DNA of 64,000 nucleotides, from positions 1 to 64,000 of the forward strand of contig JAJZXK010000005.1 of NCBI GenBank assembly GCA_021806565.1, in the 5' to 3' direction. The stretch is from Bacillota bacterium. Lineage in GTDB: Bacteria; Bacillota; Sulfobacillia; RBS10-35; JAJYVN01. A program made the position numbers and the translations under genes. Of this stretch, positions 19,522 through 29,100 are shown piece by piece (position 1 is the first letter of the stretch; each line of letters starts with the position of its first letter). Under the pieces are notes generated by a model. It saw nothing but the letters and a program-made list of their open reading frames with translations. It searched no databases and had not been told where the DNA came from.

Positions 19522-21906
19522 ATGTGGTCCGAACCCGCGGCCAAGACGGCCGTCACCAAAGAACACACCGTGCTGGTCCTCGGCGCCCTGTTGGGTGTGT
19601 TGCTGGGTGTCTCCGTAACCTTTCGCGGGCTTTATTTCCCGGCGCAGCAACTCGCGGCGGTCGCCGTCGCCTGCGCGGTGGCTGCGGCCGTGGCTGTGGC
19701 CGGCCGGAGGCCGGGCCCGCTGCTGCGGCACCGGCTGGACTGGCTTGCCCTCGGCGTCTCCGCCAGCTACCTGCTCAGCCTGTTCGTCGCGGTCCACCCC
19801 AGCGCGGCCATCCACTCCTGGCTCGTCCACACCATGGACCTGCTGGTGTTCTGGGCCGCCGCCGAACTCGCCCTCCGCTCGGACGCGGCTCGGCAGGCAA
19901 TCCTGCACGGCCTGCTGCTCGGTGGCCTGATCACCGCAGCCACGGGGCTGTTGGGAGCGGCTGGTGTGCAGGGACACGGTTGGTTTGTCACCGACCGCAT
20001 CTTCACATCCATCCAGTATCCCGATGGTGCCGCCGCCTACCTGGCGGCCGTCGCCTTCCTGGCCCTGGGGCTGCGGTTGCGCAGCGGCCAGCCGCGCCTG
20101 CAGTTCGCCTACGCCGGCTTGGCCGCCATCTTGCTGTTCACGTTCGTCTTCGCCCTGTCGCGCGGCGCGGCCCTGGTCTTCCTCCCCGTGGCACTCCTGT
20201 TTGCGCTGATGCAGGAACGGACGCGGCGCCTCGAAGCGGCCGGCTCGATCCTGCTCGCGCTCCTGGCGGTCGCCGTCGGCTCCGTCCCGTACGTCCTGGG
20301 GTTGAAGGCAGCGCACCTCCGGCACGCCCCAGGCGCGGGCCCGGTGCTCACCGCGGTCGCCCTCACGATCGCGACCGCGCTGGCCCTGGAATGGATGCGG
20401 CAGTGGCTCGCAACCCGCGGCTCCCACCTGAACCGGTTCATACCGTTGGGGCTGCGCATCCTCGGCGCGGTCGCCCTCGCGGGCGCGGTGACGATCGCCA
20501 TTGGGTTCCACCACAGCGCCCTGACACGACTCGGACGCATCAGCCTGCACAGCTACAGCGCCTGGTCGCGCATACGCTGGTGGCTGGACGGCCTGCGCAT
20601 GGTCGCGATCCGTCCCATCCTCGGATGGGGCGGCGGTGGCTGGACGGCGGCCTACCACGCCTTCCAGAGCTACGACTACTCCTCCACCCAGGTACACAGT
20701 GGCTGGGTGCAGACGTGGGTCAACACCGGCAGCGTCGGCTTCCTTCTCTGGTGCGCCTTCTGGGTGCTCCTGCTTTTGACCACGCTTACCGCGCTGAGGC
20801 GCGCATCCCGAGATCAACGCCCCGTCCTCGCCGGCCTCGCTGGGCTGGTGGCGATGATCGGCGGCCACGCCTTCTTAGACTTCACCCTTTCGCTCCAGAG
20901 CATCAGCGTGGCCATGTGGGCGGCTTCCGGTATGCTGCGTTCGGCCGCGATGCCGCCCGCCACCGCCCCTGCCCCCGCCCGTCCACGCCAGCGCCACGCG
21001 CCCTCCCCCAGGGAATTCTGGACGCAGATCAGCGTCGGTACGGTGATGGTGGCCCTGATCACCTTCTCCCTCGTGCAACTGACGGCGATCGTCCACCTCG
21101 ACGCGGCCGCCCGCCTGGCCAGGCAGCCCAACCAACTTCCCGCCAGCCAAGTGCAGTTGCATCGCGCCCTCGTCGACGATCCCTGGTCTTCGGCGGTGGC
21201 CTATGACCTCGCCCAGGTGGACGAGACCATGGCCAACCAACTCATGTCCGGCGGCAAGCAGTCGCCCACCGTCGTACAGGGGTATCTGCAGCGCGCCAAC
21301 AACTGGTACCGCAACGCCGTCGCCCTCGACTCATACGACGCGGCGCGCCGCACCGCGTACGCCCAGTTCCTGGGCACGGTCGGACAGGACCCGCAGGCCG
21401 TGCGCGAACTCCAATCCGCCCTCGCCGACGCTCCATACAGCCTCGCGCAGTATTCGGCGCTCTCCACCGGCCTGATCGAGGCGGCGATCCAGGCCGCGCA
21501 TGGGCACCACACTAAGTCGGCCGCCACGTATCTCTCCGACCTGGCAAGCGTCGCTGGCAGCCTCAAGAGCCACAGCGCGGCCATCCCGCCGCGCGCCCTC
21601 GCTGAGAGCAAGGCGCTCCCCTCCGTAGTGCCACCGTTCCCCGCCACCGATCCCGGACTACAGCTTTCCGCTGCCGAAGCCAGCGCACTCAAGGGCCACT
21701 GGACGACCACCGCCCGAGCACTCAAGCCCCTGACCGCGGTCTCCGGGTCCCTGGGAGGCGAGGCCAACCTCTGGCTGGGCGTGGTGGAACAGCACACCAA
21801 GTCCGCGGGAGCAAAGACCCACCTGGCGGCCGCGCAGAAGCTCCTTGGCGCGCAGTATGCGGCACAGCTGAAGCTGGTACAGGGGGCGGTGGGTACGTTG
21901 GGTTAG
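19522..21906 (+). CDS. O-antigen ligase/polymerase-like membrane protein with long C-terminal (TPR-like) domain
   Basis: Multiple TM helices; WaaL-type loop ILGWGGGGWTAAYHAFQSYDYSSTQVHSGWVQTWVNTGSVGF; about 270-aa helical C-terminus. Confidence 0.8.
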   Translation: MWSEPAAKTAVTKEHTVLVLGALLGVLLGVSVTFRGLYFPAQQLAAVAVACAVAAAVAVAGRRPGPLLRHRLDWLALGVSASYLLSLFVAVHPSAAIHSWLVHTMDLLVFWAAAELALRSDAARQAILHGLLLGGLITAATGLLGAAGVQGHGWFVTDRIFTSIQYPDGAAAYLAAVAFLALGLRLRSGQPRLQFAYAGLAAILLFTFVFALSRGAALVFLPVALLFALMQERTRRLEAAGSILLALLAVAVGSVPYVLGLKAAHLRHAPGAGPVLTAVALTIATALALEWMRQWLATRGSHLNRFIPLGLRILGAVALAGAVTIAIGFHHSALTRLGRISLHSYSAWSRIRWWLDGLRMVAIRPILGWGGGGWTAAYHAFQSYDYSSTQVHSGWVQTWVNTGSVGFLLWCAFWVLLLLTTLTALRRASRDQRPVLAGLAGLVAMIGGHAFLDFTLSLQSISVAMWAASGMLRSAAMPPATAPAPARPRQRHAPSPREFWTQISVGTVMVALITFSLVQLTAIVHLDAAARLARQPNQLPASQVQLHRALVDDPWSSAVAYDLAQVDETMANQLMSGGKQSPTVVQGYLQRANNWYRNAVALDSYDAARRTAYAQFLGTVGQDPQAVRELQSALADAPYSLAQYSALSTGLIEAAIQAAHGHHTKSAATYLSDLASVAGSLKSHSAAIPPRALAESKALPSVVPPFPATDPGLQLSAAEASALKGHWTTTARALKPLTAVSGSLGGEANLWLGVVEQHTKSAGAKTHLAAAQKLLGAQYAAQLKLVQGAVGTLG

Positions 21907-21991
21907 GCTAGCCGGCGGAGCACATGCAGCCGGGGCCCCGCAACTCATTGGATCTACTGAAACCGATGACACTGGGAGTGTGGGGACGGTC

Positions 21992-22198
21992 ATGACACGG
22001 AGAGGCTTGGTCGGAATCGCCGCCACCGGGGCAGCGGCACTCACCCTGGGAGGCTGCGGCAATGCCAGCCAGGCCGGCCCGCTCACCTTTGCCAACCTTG
22101 GGAACGAGATCACTCTCGCCAACAATCAGAATGCAGAGTATGGGTGGCGGTCCGACCGCGCCGTCACCCTCCACCGCATGGCGGCCAACGTCGCATAG
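21992..22198 (+). CDS. Short putative lipoprotein or truncated N-terminus of one
   Basis: MTRRGLVGIAATGAAALTLGGCGNASQAG: twin-Arg-like signal plus lipobox, then stop after about 68 aa. Confidence 0.45.
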   Translation: MTRRGLVGIAATGAAALTLGGCGNASQAGPLTFANLGNEITLANNQNAEYGWRSDRAVTLHRMAANVA

Positions 22199-22460
22199 TT
22201 GCCTTTCATGCGGCGATCGTCGGGCACTGGATTCCGATCGACGTTGAGGTTCATTTGAATACCCGTATGCGCGACGGACGTCCGTCTGCTTCGCGCATCT
22301 GCGGAAGAGTGCCGCAGGATGGCGTTGTTCCGGTGCCGAAGTTGCGTAAGATGTCCCGGCACCCCGTGGAACGCGAACGCTGCTCTGAGCGCATGGACCC
22401 TCCGACACAGCAAGGCACGGGCATGCGCCGCGCAGACGCGCACTGCAGGAGGCGTCGCGG

Positions 22461-23531
22461 TTGTTCTTAGACTCGATCCAGGCGTTGCGGGGATTGGCGT
22501 CAATCTCTGTCCTGCTCTATCACACCAATACATACGCGATACTTATAGGAAACAATGCCCACACGGTGTTCCGGATCTTCTCGCTTCCCTTCTCTTACGG
22601 AGCCTGGTTGTTCTTCGCCCTGTCTGGCTTCCTGATGGCGTCCCTGATAGACAGAGGATACAGGTCCTTTCTACTGCGGCGAGTGTTGAGGATATATCCC
22701 TCCTACCTGATTGCGGGATGCCTCACCCTCTTTGCCAAGGTCCTAGTCTTCGGGTCTGTAAGCAACCCGCTTCTGCTGAAAGCCATAAGCCTTCTCCCTC
22801 TGGGCGCCACAGTTTACCCGCTCGGCGTCGAGTGGACGCTGATCTTCGAGATCTGTTTTTACCTTGTGTGTTCCGCCTTTGCTTGGACATACGGTCGGGT
22901 GGTGTTCCCTTACTTCCTGTGCGCGTGGGCGACAGTCATTGTCTCCGTGCGAGAACTCGCTCCCATCCACTATTCATTGGTGCCGACCATGCGCAACGTC
23001 CTCCTGGAACCCTTCGACCTCCTCTTCATTTTCGGCGGCCTACTGTTCTACCTCGCCAAGCGCGTGGGGTCCCAACCCATGCCGACAAGGCTCGCCGAGG
23101 GTGGGGCGGGACTGGTGATGCTGGTGGTGGCGTGCTTGCAAACAGGAACGTTCGTGCGCTGCATACTGCTCGGCGCTGCCTTCGCGTTGGTGATGCTATC
23201 AACGCTACCGTGGACAGCGACGCCTGGGAATCGATTGCAAGCCGTTCTGTGCCAGCTCGGCGATTACTCGTACGGCATCTATCTGGCTCAGGTACCGGTG
23301 GTTACCATCATTTACGCAGTGGCGATCACCCAGTATCACGCTCGCCTGAGCTCGCTGCTCGCAGTCATGGCGTTTGTGTCCGCCATGATTTTTGGCATAC
23401 TTATGGGCAAGTTAGACATGCATCTTCACGGAAAATCACGGGAATGGGCGAGACGCTGGGAGAGACGACACCCAGCCAGCTCCTCCACCGAAATACCGCC
23501 GACCCCTGCAACAACTCAGGGGATAGTTTAG
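22461..23531 (+). CDS. Acyltransferase 3 family (OafA/NodX-like) membrane protein
   Basis: DSIQALRGLASISVLLYHTN, FALSGFLMASLI, GVEWTLIFEICFY, YSYGIYLAQVPVV; TTG start; lower GC than surroundings. Confidence 0.88.
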   Translation: MFLDSIQALRGLASISVLLYHTNTYAILIGNNAHTVFRIFSLPFSYGAWLFFALSGFLMASLIDRGYRSFLLRRVLRIYPSYLIAGCLTLFAKVLVFGSVSNPLLLKAISLLPLGATVYPLGVEWTLIFEICFYLVCSAFAWTYGRVVFPYFLCAWATVIVSVRELAPIHYSLVPTMRNVLLEPFDLLFIFGGLLFYLAKRVGSQPMPTRLAEGGAGLVMLVVACLQTGTFVRCILLGAAFALVMLSTLPWTATPGNRLQAVLCQLGDYSYGIYLAQVPVVTIIYAVAITQYHARLSSLLAVMAFVSAMIFGILMGKLDMHLHGKSREWARRWERRHPASSSTEIPPTPATTQGIV

Positions 23532-24128
23532 CGACTTGCGCGAGTCGCCGATAACCAGGACATCCGTCGTCCACGGTCCGTCTTGGGCACATTGGTCTCG
23601 AAGCGGTGGAACGTGCGGCTGGGCGTCACCGTCAGACGACGTGTCTTGCCCAGGTGCTGTAGGTGCAGCGCGCGGCGTGCTGCGGGCCCGTTGCTGGCCT
23701 GTGCCTGCTCCTCCCGCGCCGACATGGGCCCAGAGTCCTTTCCGGCACCTATTGGTCCCTCATCGGTGCCCGCGCCGTCCTGGCCTTACGCGCCATCGCC
23801 CTCTCCCCGCTTCGGTGCTGGGAGGCTTCTTGCGCAACTCGCCGCGCGTTGGCCGGACCCGCTTCCCGCCACCTCACTGGGCTCAGGGGCAAGGCCGCCT
23901 GATCTCCACATTTGAGGGATGCACCGGCACGAGCAGGGAAAAACAGGTGTGGTGGCGATGCTCACGGCCGTACCGGCGAACCCACCGGGTGGGGGCCGCC
24001 ACCCAGTGGCCGGCGCCCCCCGTCCGATGCCGTCAGCGTCACCGGTTCGACATGCACCCACCACGACAGTAAAGATCAGGAAGCATCACGGTCGCGACCT
24101 GCCCAAGGCACAACGCCGGGTAGCGCAG

Positions 24129-25376
24129 TCACACTCCCCCCACCTCGACGCGGCGGTCGCCCCGCATCGCCACCGCCGTGTCGACGCGGATCTCGCAGCC
24201 GACGTTGGCGGTTCCCTTCCATGTCCGGTCGCGCCGCACCTCGAAGGTGATGCCACGGTCGATCCAGTCATAGAACTCGCGCGCGTTGGTGTGGGCAGCG
24301 GCGACGGTCACGTAGTGGCGGCCGGCCGGCAGCGTGCAGCGGAAGCGGTATTCCACCTCCACGTCATACCCGGGCTCCAGCACCCCCGTATCGATGCCGC
24401 GCCACATGGTGTTGGTGTCATAGGTCAACTGCGGCGTTTCCTCGTCGGTGTGCATGATGATGCCGAAGATCGGTGCCTCGACGCGTTCATGCACCTGGTA
24501 GCGGACGCGCAGGATGGCGTCCTGCCCAGCCCAGAGGGCGTCCACTTCCTCGCCCTTGCCGTCCAGGAGTTCCACCTTGGACACCTCGATCTCAAAGGTG
24601 CCGTATCGGCGCCCCTCGACCGCCTGCTTCTCCGTGGTCCGGCCCTCGGCCCCAAGGCTGCTCACCGCGTACGACGGCACCACATCGTGCGCAGGGCCGC
24701 TCTCGCGCACCACGCCCTGGTCGAGCCAGACCACCCGGTCACACAGCTCCTGCACGGCGCCGAGATCGTGGGACACCAACAGGATCGCCTTTTTCGCGTG
24801 CTTGATCTGGCGGATGCGCTCGAAACACTTGGTCTGAAAGCCCGCGTCCCCGACGCTGAGCACCTCGTCCAGGACGAGGATGTCCGGGTCCACATGCACG
24901 GCGACCGCGAAGGCCAGCCGCATGAACATCCCCGAGGAATAGTGCTTCACCGGCATGGACATGTAGTCGGCCAGACCGGCAAACGCCACGATGTCCGCAT
25001 ACAGCCCCTGCACGCGCCGCCGGCTCATGCCCAGCAGGCCCGCATTTAGGAAGACGTTCTCCTTGCCCGTGTACTCCGGGTGGAAGCCGGCACCCAGTTC
25101 CAGCAGCGCCACCATCCGGCCGTCCGCCTTGACCCGGCCGCGGGTGGGCCCGAGGATGCCCGCCACCACCTTCAGCAGGGTGCTCTTGCCCGAACCATTG
25201 CTGCCGACGATGCCGACCATTTCGCCGGGGCGCACCTCGAAGGACACATCGCGCAGCACCCAACTCTCCCGCCGCGGCCGGCGCCCGAGTTGCAGCACGT
25301 AGTCCTTCAGGGCGAGGGTGCGGTCCTCCGGACGGTAGAAGCGTTTGGCGACGTTTTCGACCACCAGGCCTGCCAT
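24129..25376 (-). CDS. wzt: Polysaccharide ABC transporter ATP-binding protein with C-terminal carbohydrate-binding (Wzt-type) domain
   Basis: Walker A GSNGSGKST, signature YSSGMFMRLAFA, Walker B ILVLDEV; C-terminal Wzt_C-like domain. Confidence 0.9.
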   Translation of the reverse strand: MAGLVVENVAKRFYRPEDRTLALKDYVLQLGRRPRRESWVLRDVSFEVRPGEMVGIVGSNGSGKSTLLKVVAGILGPTRGRVKADGRMVALLELGAGFHPEYTGKENVFLNAGLLGMSRRRVQGLYADIVAFAGLADYMSMPVKHYSSGMFMRLAFAVAVHVDPDILVLDEVLSVGDAGFQTKCFERIRQIKHAKKAILLVSHDLGAVQELCDRVVWLDQGVVRESGPAHDVVPSYAVSSLGAEGRTTEKQAVEGRRYGTFEIEVSKVELLDGKGEEVDALWAGQDAILRVRYQVHERVEAPIFGIIMHTDEETPQLTYDTNTMWRGIDTGVLEPGYDVEVEYRFRCTLPAGRHYVTVAAAHTNAREFYDWIDRGITFEVRRDRTWKGTANVGCEIRVDTAVAMRGDRRVEVGGV

Positions 25377-25378
25377 CC

Positions 25379-26149
25379 CTAAATCACCTCGGCCGCATCA
25401 CGACTGAGTCGGTTGAACAAGAGCCATCCCAGGGCGAAGACCACGATGCTCTCGGCACTGGTGAGCCAGACGACGCCGGACCCCGGCCAACGCCCCCAAT
25501 AGAGAATCGCGGTGAAGGCGTGAAACCAGACGGTGAGCGGGTTGAGCAACAGCAACCCGCGATACTTCACCGGAACCAGGTGCAGCGGATAGACGATCGG
25601 GGTCAGATAGAACCATGCGGCGAGCACCACCCCGATCAGGTGCTCCAGGTCCCGGAAGTGGACGACCAATCCGGCCAGCGCGAAACTCAAGCCGCAACTC
25701 CACAGGAACAGCGAGATCAGCAGCGGCACCATCGCCAGAACCTGCGGGCCAAGGGGCACCTTGACCTGCAGCACCAGAACGAGCACGATGAACGCTCCGT
25801 AGCTCAGGAACAGGTTGATGAGATTAGCGATCACGCTGGCCCCGGGGAGCAGAACCTTCGGAAACGCCACCTTCTTGACCAGCCCGGCGTTGGCCAGCAG
25901 CGATTGCATGCCGGTCGGCAGCGCCATGGAAAAGAACGTCCAGGGCAGCAAACCGATCAGCAAGAACAGCGGGTAGCGTGGGATACCAATCTGCATGATC
26001 GTTGAAAACACCGTCGTATACACAAGCATCAGCAGCAGGGGGTTTAGCATGGACCACAGGAAACCGAGGAACGAGTTGCGATAGCGAATCGCCAGTTCCT
26101 TCATCGCGAGGCGCAGCAGCGTTTCGCGAAAGCGCCACACGTCAGTCAT
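25379..26149 (-). CDS. wzm: Polysaccharide ABC transporter permease (Wzm/TagG type)
   Basis: LAMKELAIRYRNSFLGFLWSMLNPLLLMLVYTTVF. Confidence 0.9.
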   Translation of the reverse strand: MTDVWRFRETLLRLAMKELAIRYRNSFLGFLWSMLNPLLLMLVYTTVFSTIMQIGIPRYPLFLLIGLLPWTFFSMALPTGMQSLLANAGLVKKVAFPKVLLPGASVIANLINLFLSYGAFIVLVLVLQVKVPLGPQVLAMVPLLISLFLWSCGLSFALAGLVVHFRDLEHLIGVVLAAWFYLTPIVYPLHLVPVKYRGLLLLNPLTVWFHAFTAILYWGRWPGSGVVWLTSAESIVVFALGWLLFNRLSRDAAEVI

Positions 26150-29100
26150 ACTGCATCCCACCCGACTCCACCATCTGGAGGAAGAGGTCGCCGTAAGCAC
26201 GCACCATCTCCGTCAGGCAAAACTTCTGCAACCGCCCCCGGCCGGACGCGGCGCGGGCCCGGGCCGCGTCCGGATCCCGAAGCACCCGCAGCATGGCGTC
26301 GGCCAGGGCGGTGGGATCCTGCGGCGCGACCAACAGCCCGTCCACCTCCCGCCGCACCATCTCAGGAATCCCGAAGACATCCGTGGAGACCAGGGGCAAC
26401 TCGAACGCGAACGCCTCCAACACCACCGCCGGCAGTGATTCCTCCAGCGAGGCGCAGACGAATCCGTCGGCCGCCCGGTAGTATGGATAGACATCGGGCG
26501 TCTCGTCCACCACCCGGAAACGCGACGGGTCGGGGCTGGCGGCGATGGCCTGGCGCACCTCGGCCAGGTACGGCGACTCGCGCGCCCCCACGATCCAGAA
26601 CTCGCAGTCCCGCCCCTCACGGCGCGACAGCGCCTGCGCGGCGGCCTGGACGAAATACAGTTGACCCTTGCGCGGCGCGGTCGTACCGACGATCAGCCAG
26701 ACGAAGCGGCCCTCCGCGGCGCCCAGCGCCTGCCGTGCCTGCGCCCTGGAGGTTCCCGCGCAAAAGCGCTCCACGCGGGCCACATCCAGGCCGTTCGGGA
26801 CGGTGATCAAGCGAAACGGCCGTCCGACGGCCTCGGTGAAGATGCGCCGGGTGGCATCGGCCACGAACACCACGCGATCGGCCGAATCCAGGGCGTCCAG
26901 GGCCAGTTCGTAGGTGAACCCAGGCAATTGCCGGAAATACTCCCGCGGATCAACACTTTCATGAATGCTCCACACGCTGGGCAGGCCCGCCGCCCTCGCC
27001 GCCAACACCGCCCAATACCCGTGCAGCGTGTTGGCGTGGACCACATCCACGCCCGCCCCGCGCCACTCCTCGCCCAGACGGCCAAACCGCTCCCGCAGCA
27101 TGGCGGCGTTGGTGGCGCCGACCAGCGGGTGGGAAAAGATCCGCGGCGTGATACCGGCCGCCGCATAGCGCCGCTGCAGCGGGCCCTCCTGCGGGGACAG
27201 CACGTCGCACGCCCAGCCGGCAGCCGCCAACTCCTTGGCGATATTGTACTGGAACAGTGGAGCCCCTTCGACGTTGAGGTTGTGGCCGATCAGCGCGACG
27301 TGCGCCGGCCGCCGCCACACCGGCGGATCCAGATGGCCGGCTTGGATCTCGAACAGGTCGCTGTCCTGACGCAGGTTCTCGTTGTCGTAGGGGTCGCGGC
27401 GGCCGCTCACCCACATCTCCTCGAAGGCGGCCTCCTCGCGCGGATCGTCGCGGTAGCCGCGGCTGATGCCCTCGTGGTGCAGCAGTGCCGCATCCGGCTG
27501 ATACACCACCCGCAAGCCGCGTTCGCACACCCGCAGGCAGTAGTCCACGTCGTTGTACGCGACGGCGAAACGGGCCTCGTCGAATCCACCCAGTTCCTCA
27601 AAGAGCCCGCGCCGGGTGAGCAGGCAGGCCGCAGTCACCGCGCTGTAGTTGCGCATCACCTGGGCAAAGCTCAGGTAGCCGCCATAGTCCCCACCCGCCA
27701 GGCGGAAGGCATGGCGGGCCAGGCCGCGCGCGCCGCCGCCCAGCAGGACGCCGGCGTGCTGGATCCGGCGGTCGGGGTACAGGAGCTTGGCGCCCACCGC
27801 GCCGACCTCGGGATTCTGCAGGACGCCCACCATCGCCCGCAGCCAACGTGGTTCCAGCGCCTCGGTGTCGTCGTTGAGGAAGAGCAGGTACTCGCCGGAG
27901 GCGTGCGCCGCGGCCTGGTTATTGACATAGGCGAAGCTGAAGCGACCACTTTCCGGGTGCGCGATGCGCAGCACCTTGTGCTTCAGCCCTGCCAGGTAGT
28001 CGACCGTGCGCGGCTCGTCGCTGAGGTTGTCGGCGACGATGATCTCATAGTTCGAATAGTCGGTATGCTCCTGAAGGCTCTCGATGCACCGCTCCAGGAA
28101 CCGGCCGTTGTGGGTCGGGATAATGATGGACACCAGCGGCTCCGGGATCCCGGCGTAGTCGATGCGGAAGATGCCCAACCCCGCCTCACGGGCAAAGCGC
28201 GGCTGGGTCACCTCCCCCCGCAGGCCCCGGCGTACGAGGGCTTCGGAGACGGCCCGCCGCCCCGTCTCCAGGCTGTAGGACTTGGCCGAGGTCGACGCCG
28301 CGGTGGACTGCGGTAAGGCCCGCCAGTGGTAGAGGATACGCGGGATGTGCACCACCCGCGGCGACCGCTCCGCCGCCCGCAGGAGCAGGTCATAGTCCTG
28401 TGAACCCTCAAACCCCTCGCGGAAACCCTCCAAGCTGCGGAAGAGTTCCGTGCGCATCAAGAGCAGGTGGCTGATGTAGCTGTACGACAGCAGCAGTTCC
28501 GGGCTCCAGTCCGGCTTGAACTGGGGGGCGTAGCGCCCGCCGTTGGCGTCCACCTTGTCGTCGTCTGAGTAATAGAGGTCGGCACGCGACTGCTGCATCT
28601 CGCGCACCATCACCTGCAGGGCGTCGAGGGTCAGTTCGTCGTCGTGGTCGAGAAAGGCCAAATACTCCCCGCTGGCCGCGGCCGCGGCGGCGTTGATCGC
28701 GCGGGAGATGTGGTGTGGGGTGTCCAGCAGGACGAGCCGGAAGCGTTCGGCCCCGAGCCGCTCCGCATACTCCCGCAGCACCGGCCGCACGTGCTCCGCC
28801 GTGGAGCAGTCGTCAGCGACGCACAACTCCCACTGATCGTATGTCTGATCGACCACCGAGTCCAGGCAGCTACGCAGCCACTGTTCCCCGACGTTGTGCA
28901 CCGCGACCACGACGCTGATCCGAGGTGTGACCGTAAAAGCGGACCGTTCGGCCACCAGCGCCCGCCGCTTGGCGGACGTCAGCACGTGGCCGCGCAGCCA
29001 CTCCCCATAGGCGTCATACGCCGCAAGCTGCCGCGCCGCCACAGCGTCCGAAGCAAGCCCGGCGCGCCAAAAGCGCCAGGCGCTGCGGACCAGCTTGGGC

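Noticed and set aside
19167-21206. 679-aa plus-strand ORF overlapping the ligase gene
   Set aside because: Alternative frame of the O-antigen-ligase-like gene; Arg/Pro-rich, no TM pattern or motifs.
23663-23902. Possible ISKra4-like transposase remnant (GTYWSLIGARAVLALRAIALS)
   Set aside because: Only a short stretch resembles transposase C-terminal motifs; too weak without a search, kept only as part of the degenerate-islet observation.
24000-24060. GC-rich short inverted repeats (cccaccgggtggg) as terminator
   Set aside because: Short stems, no U-tract; expected by chance in this base composition.
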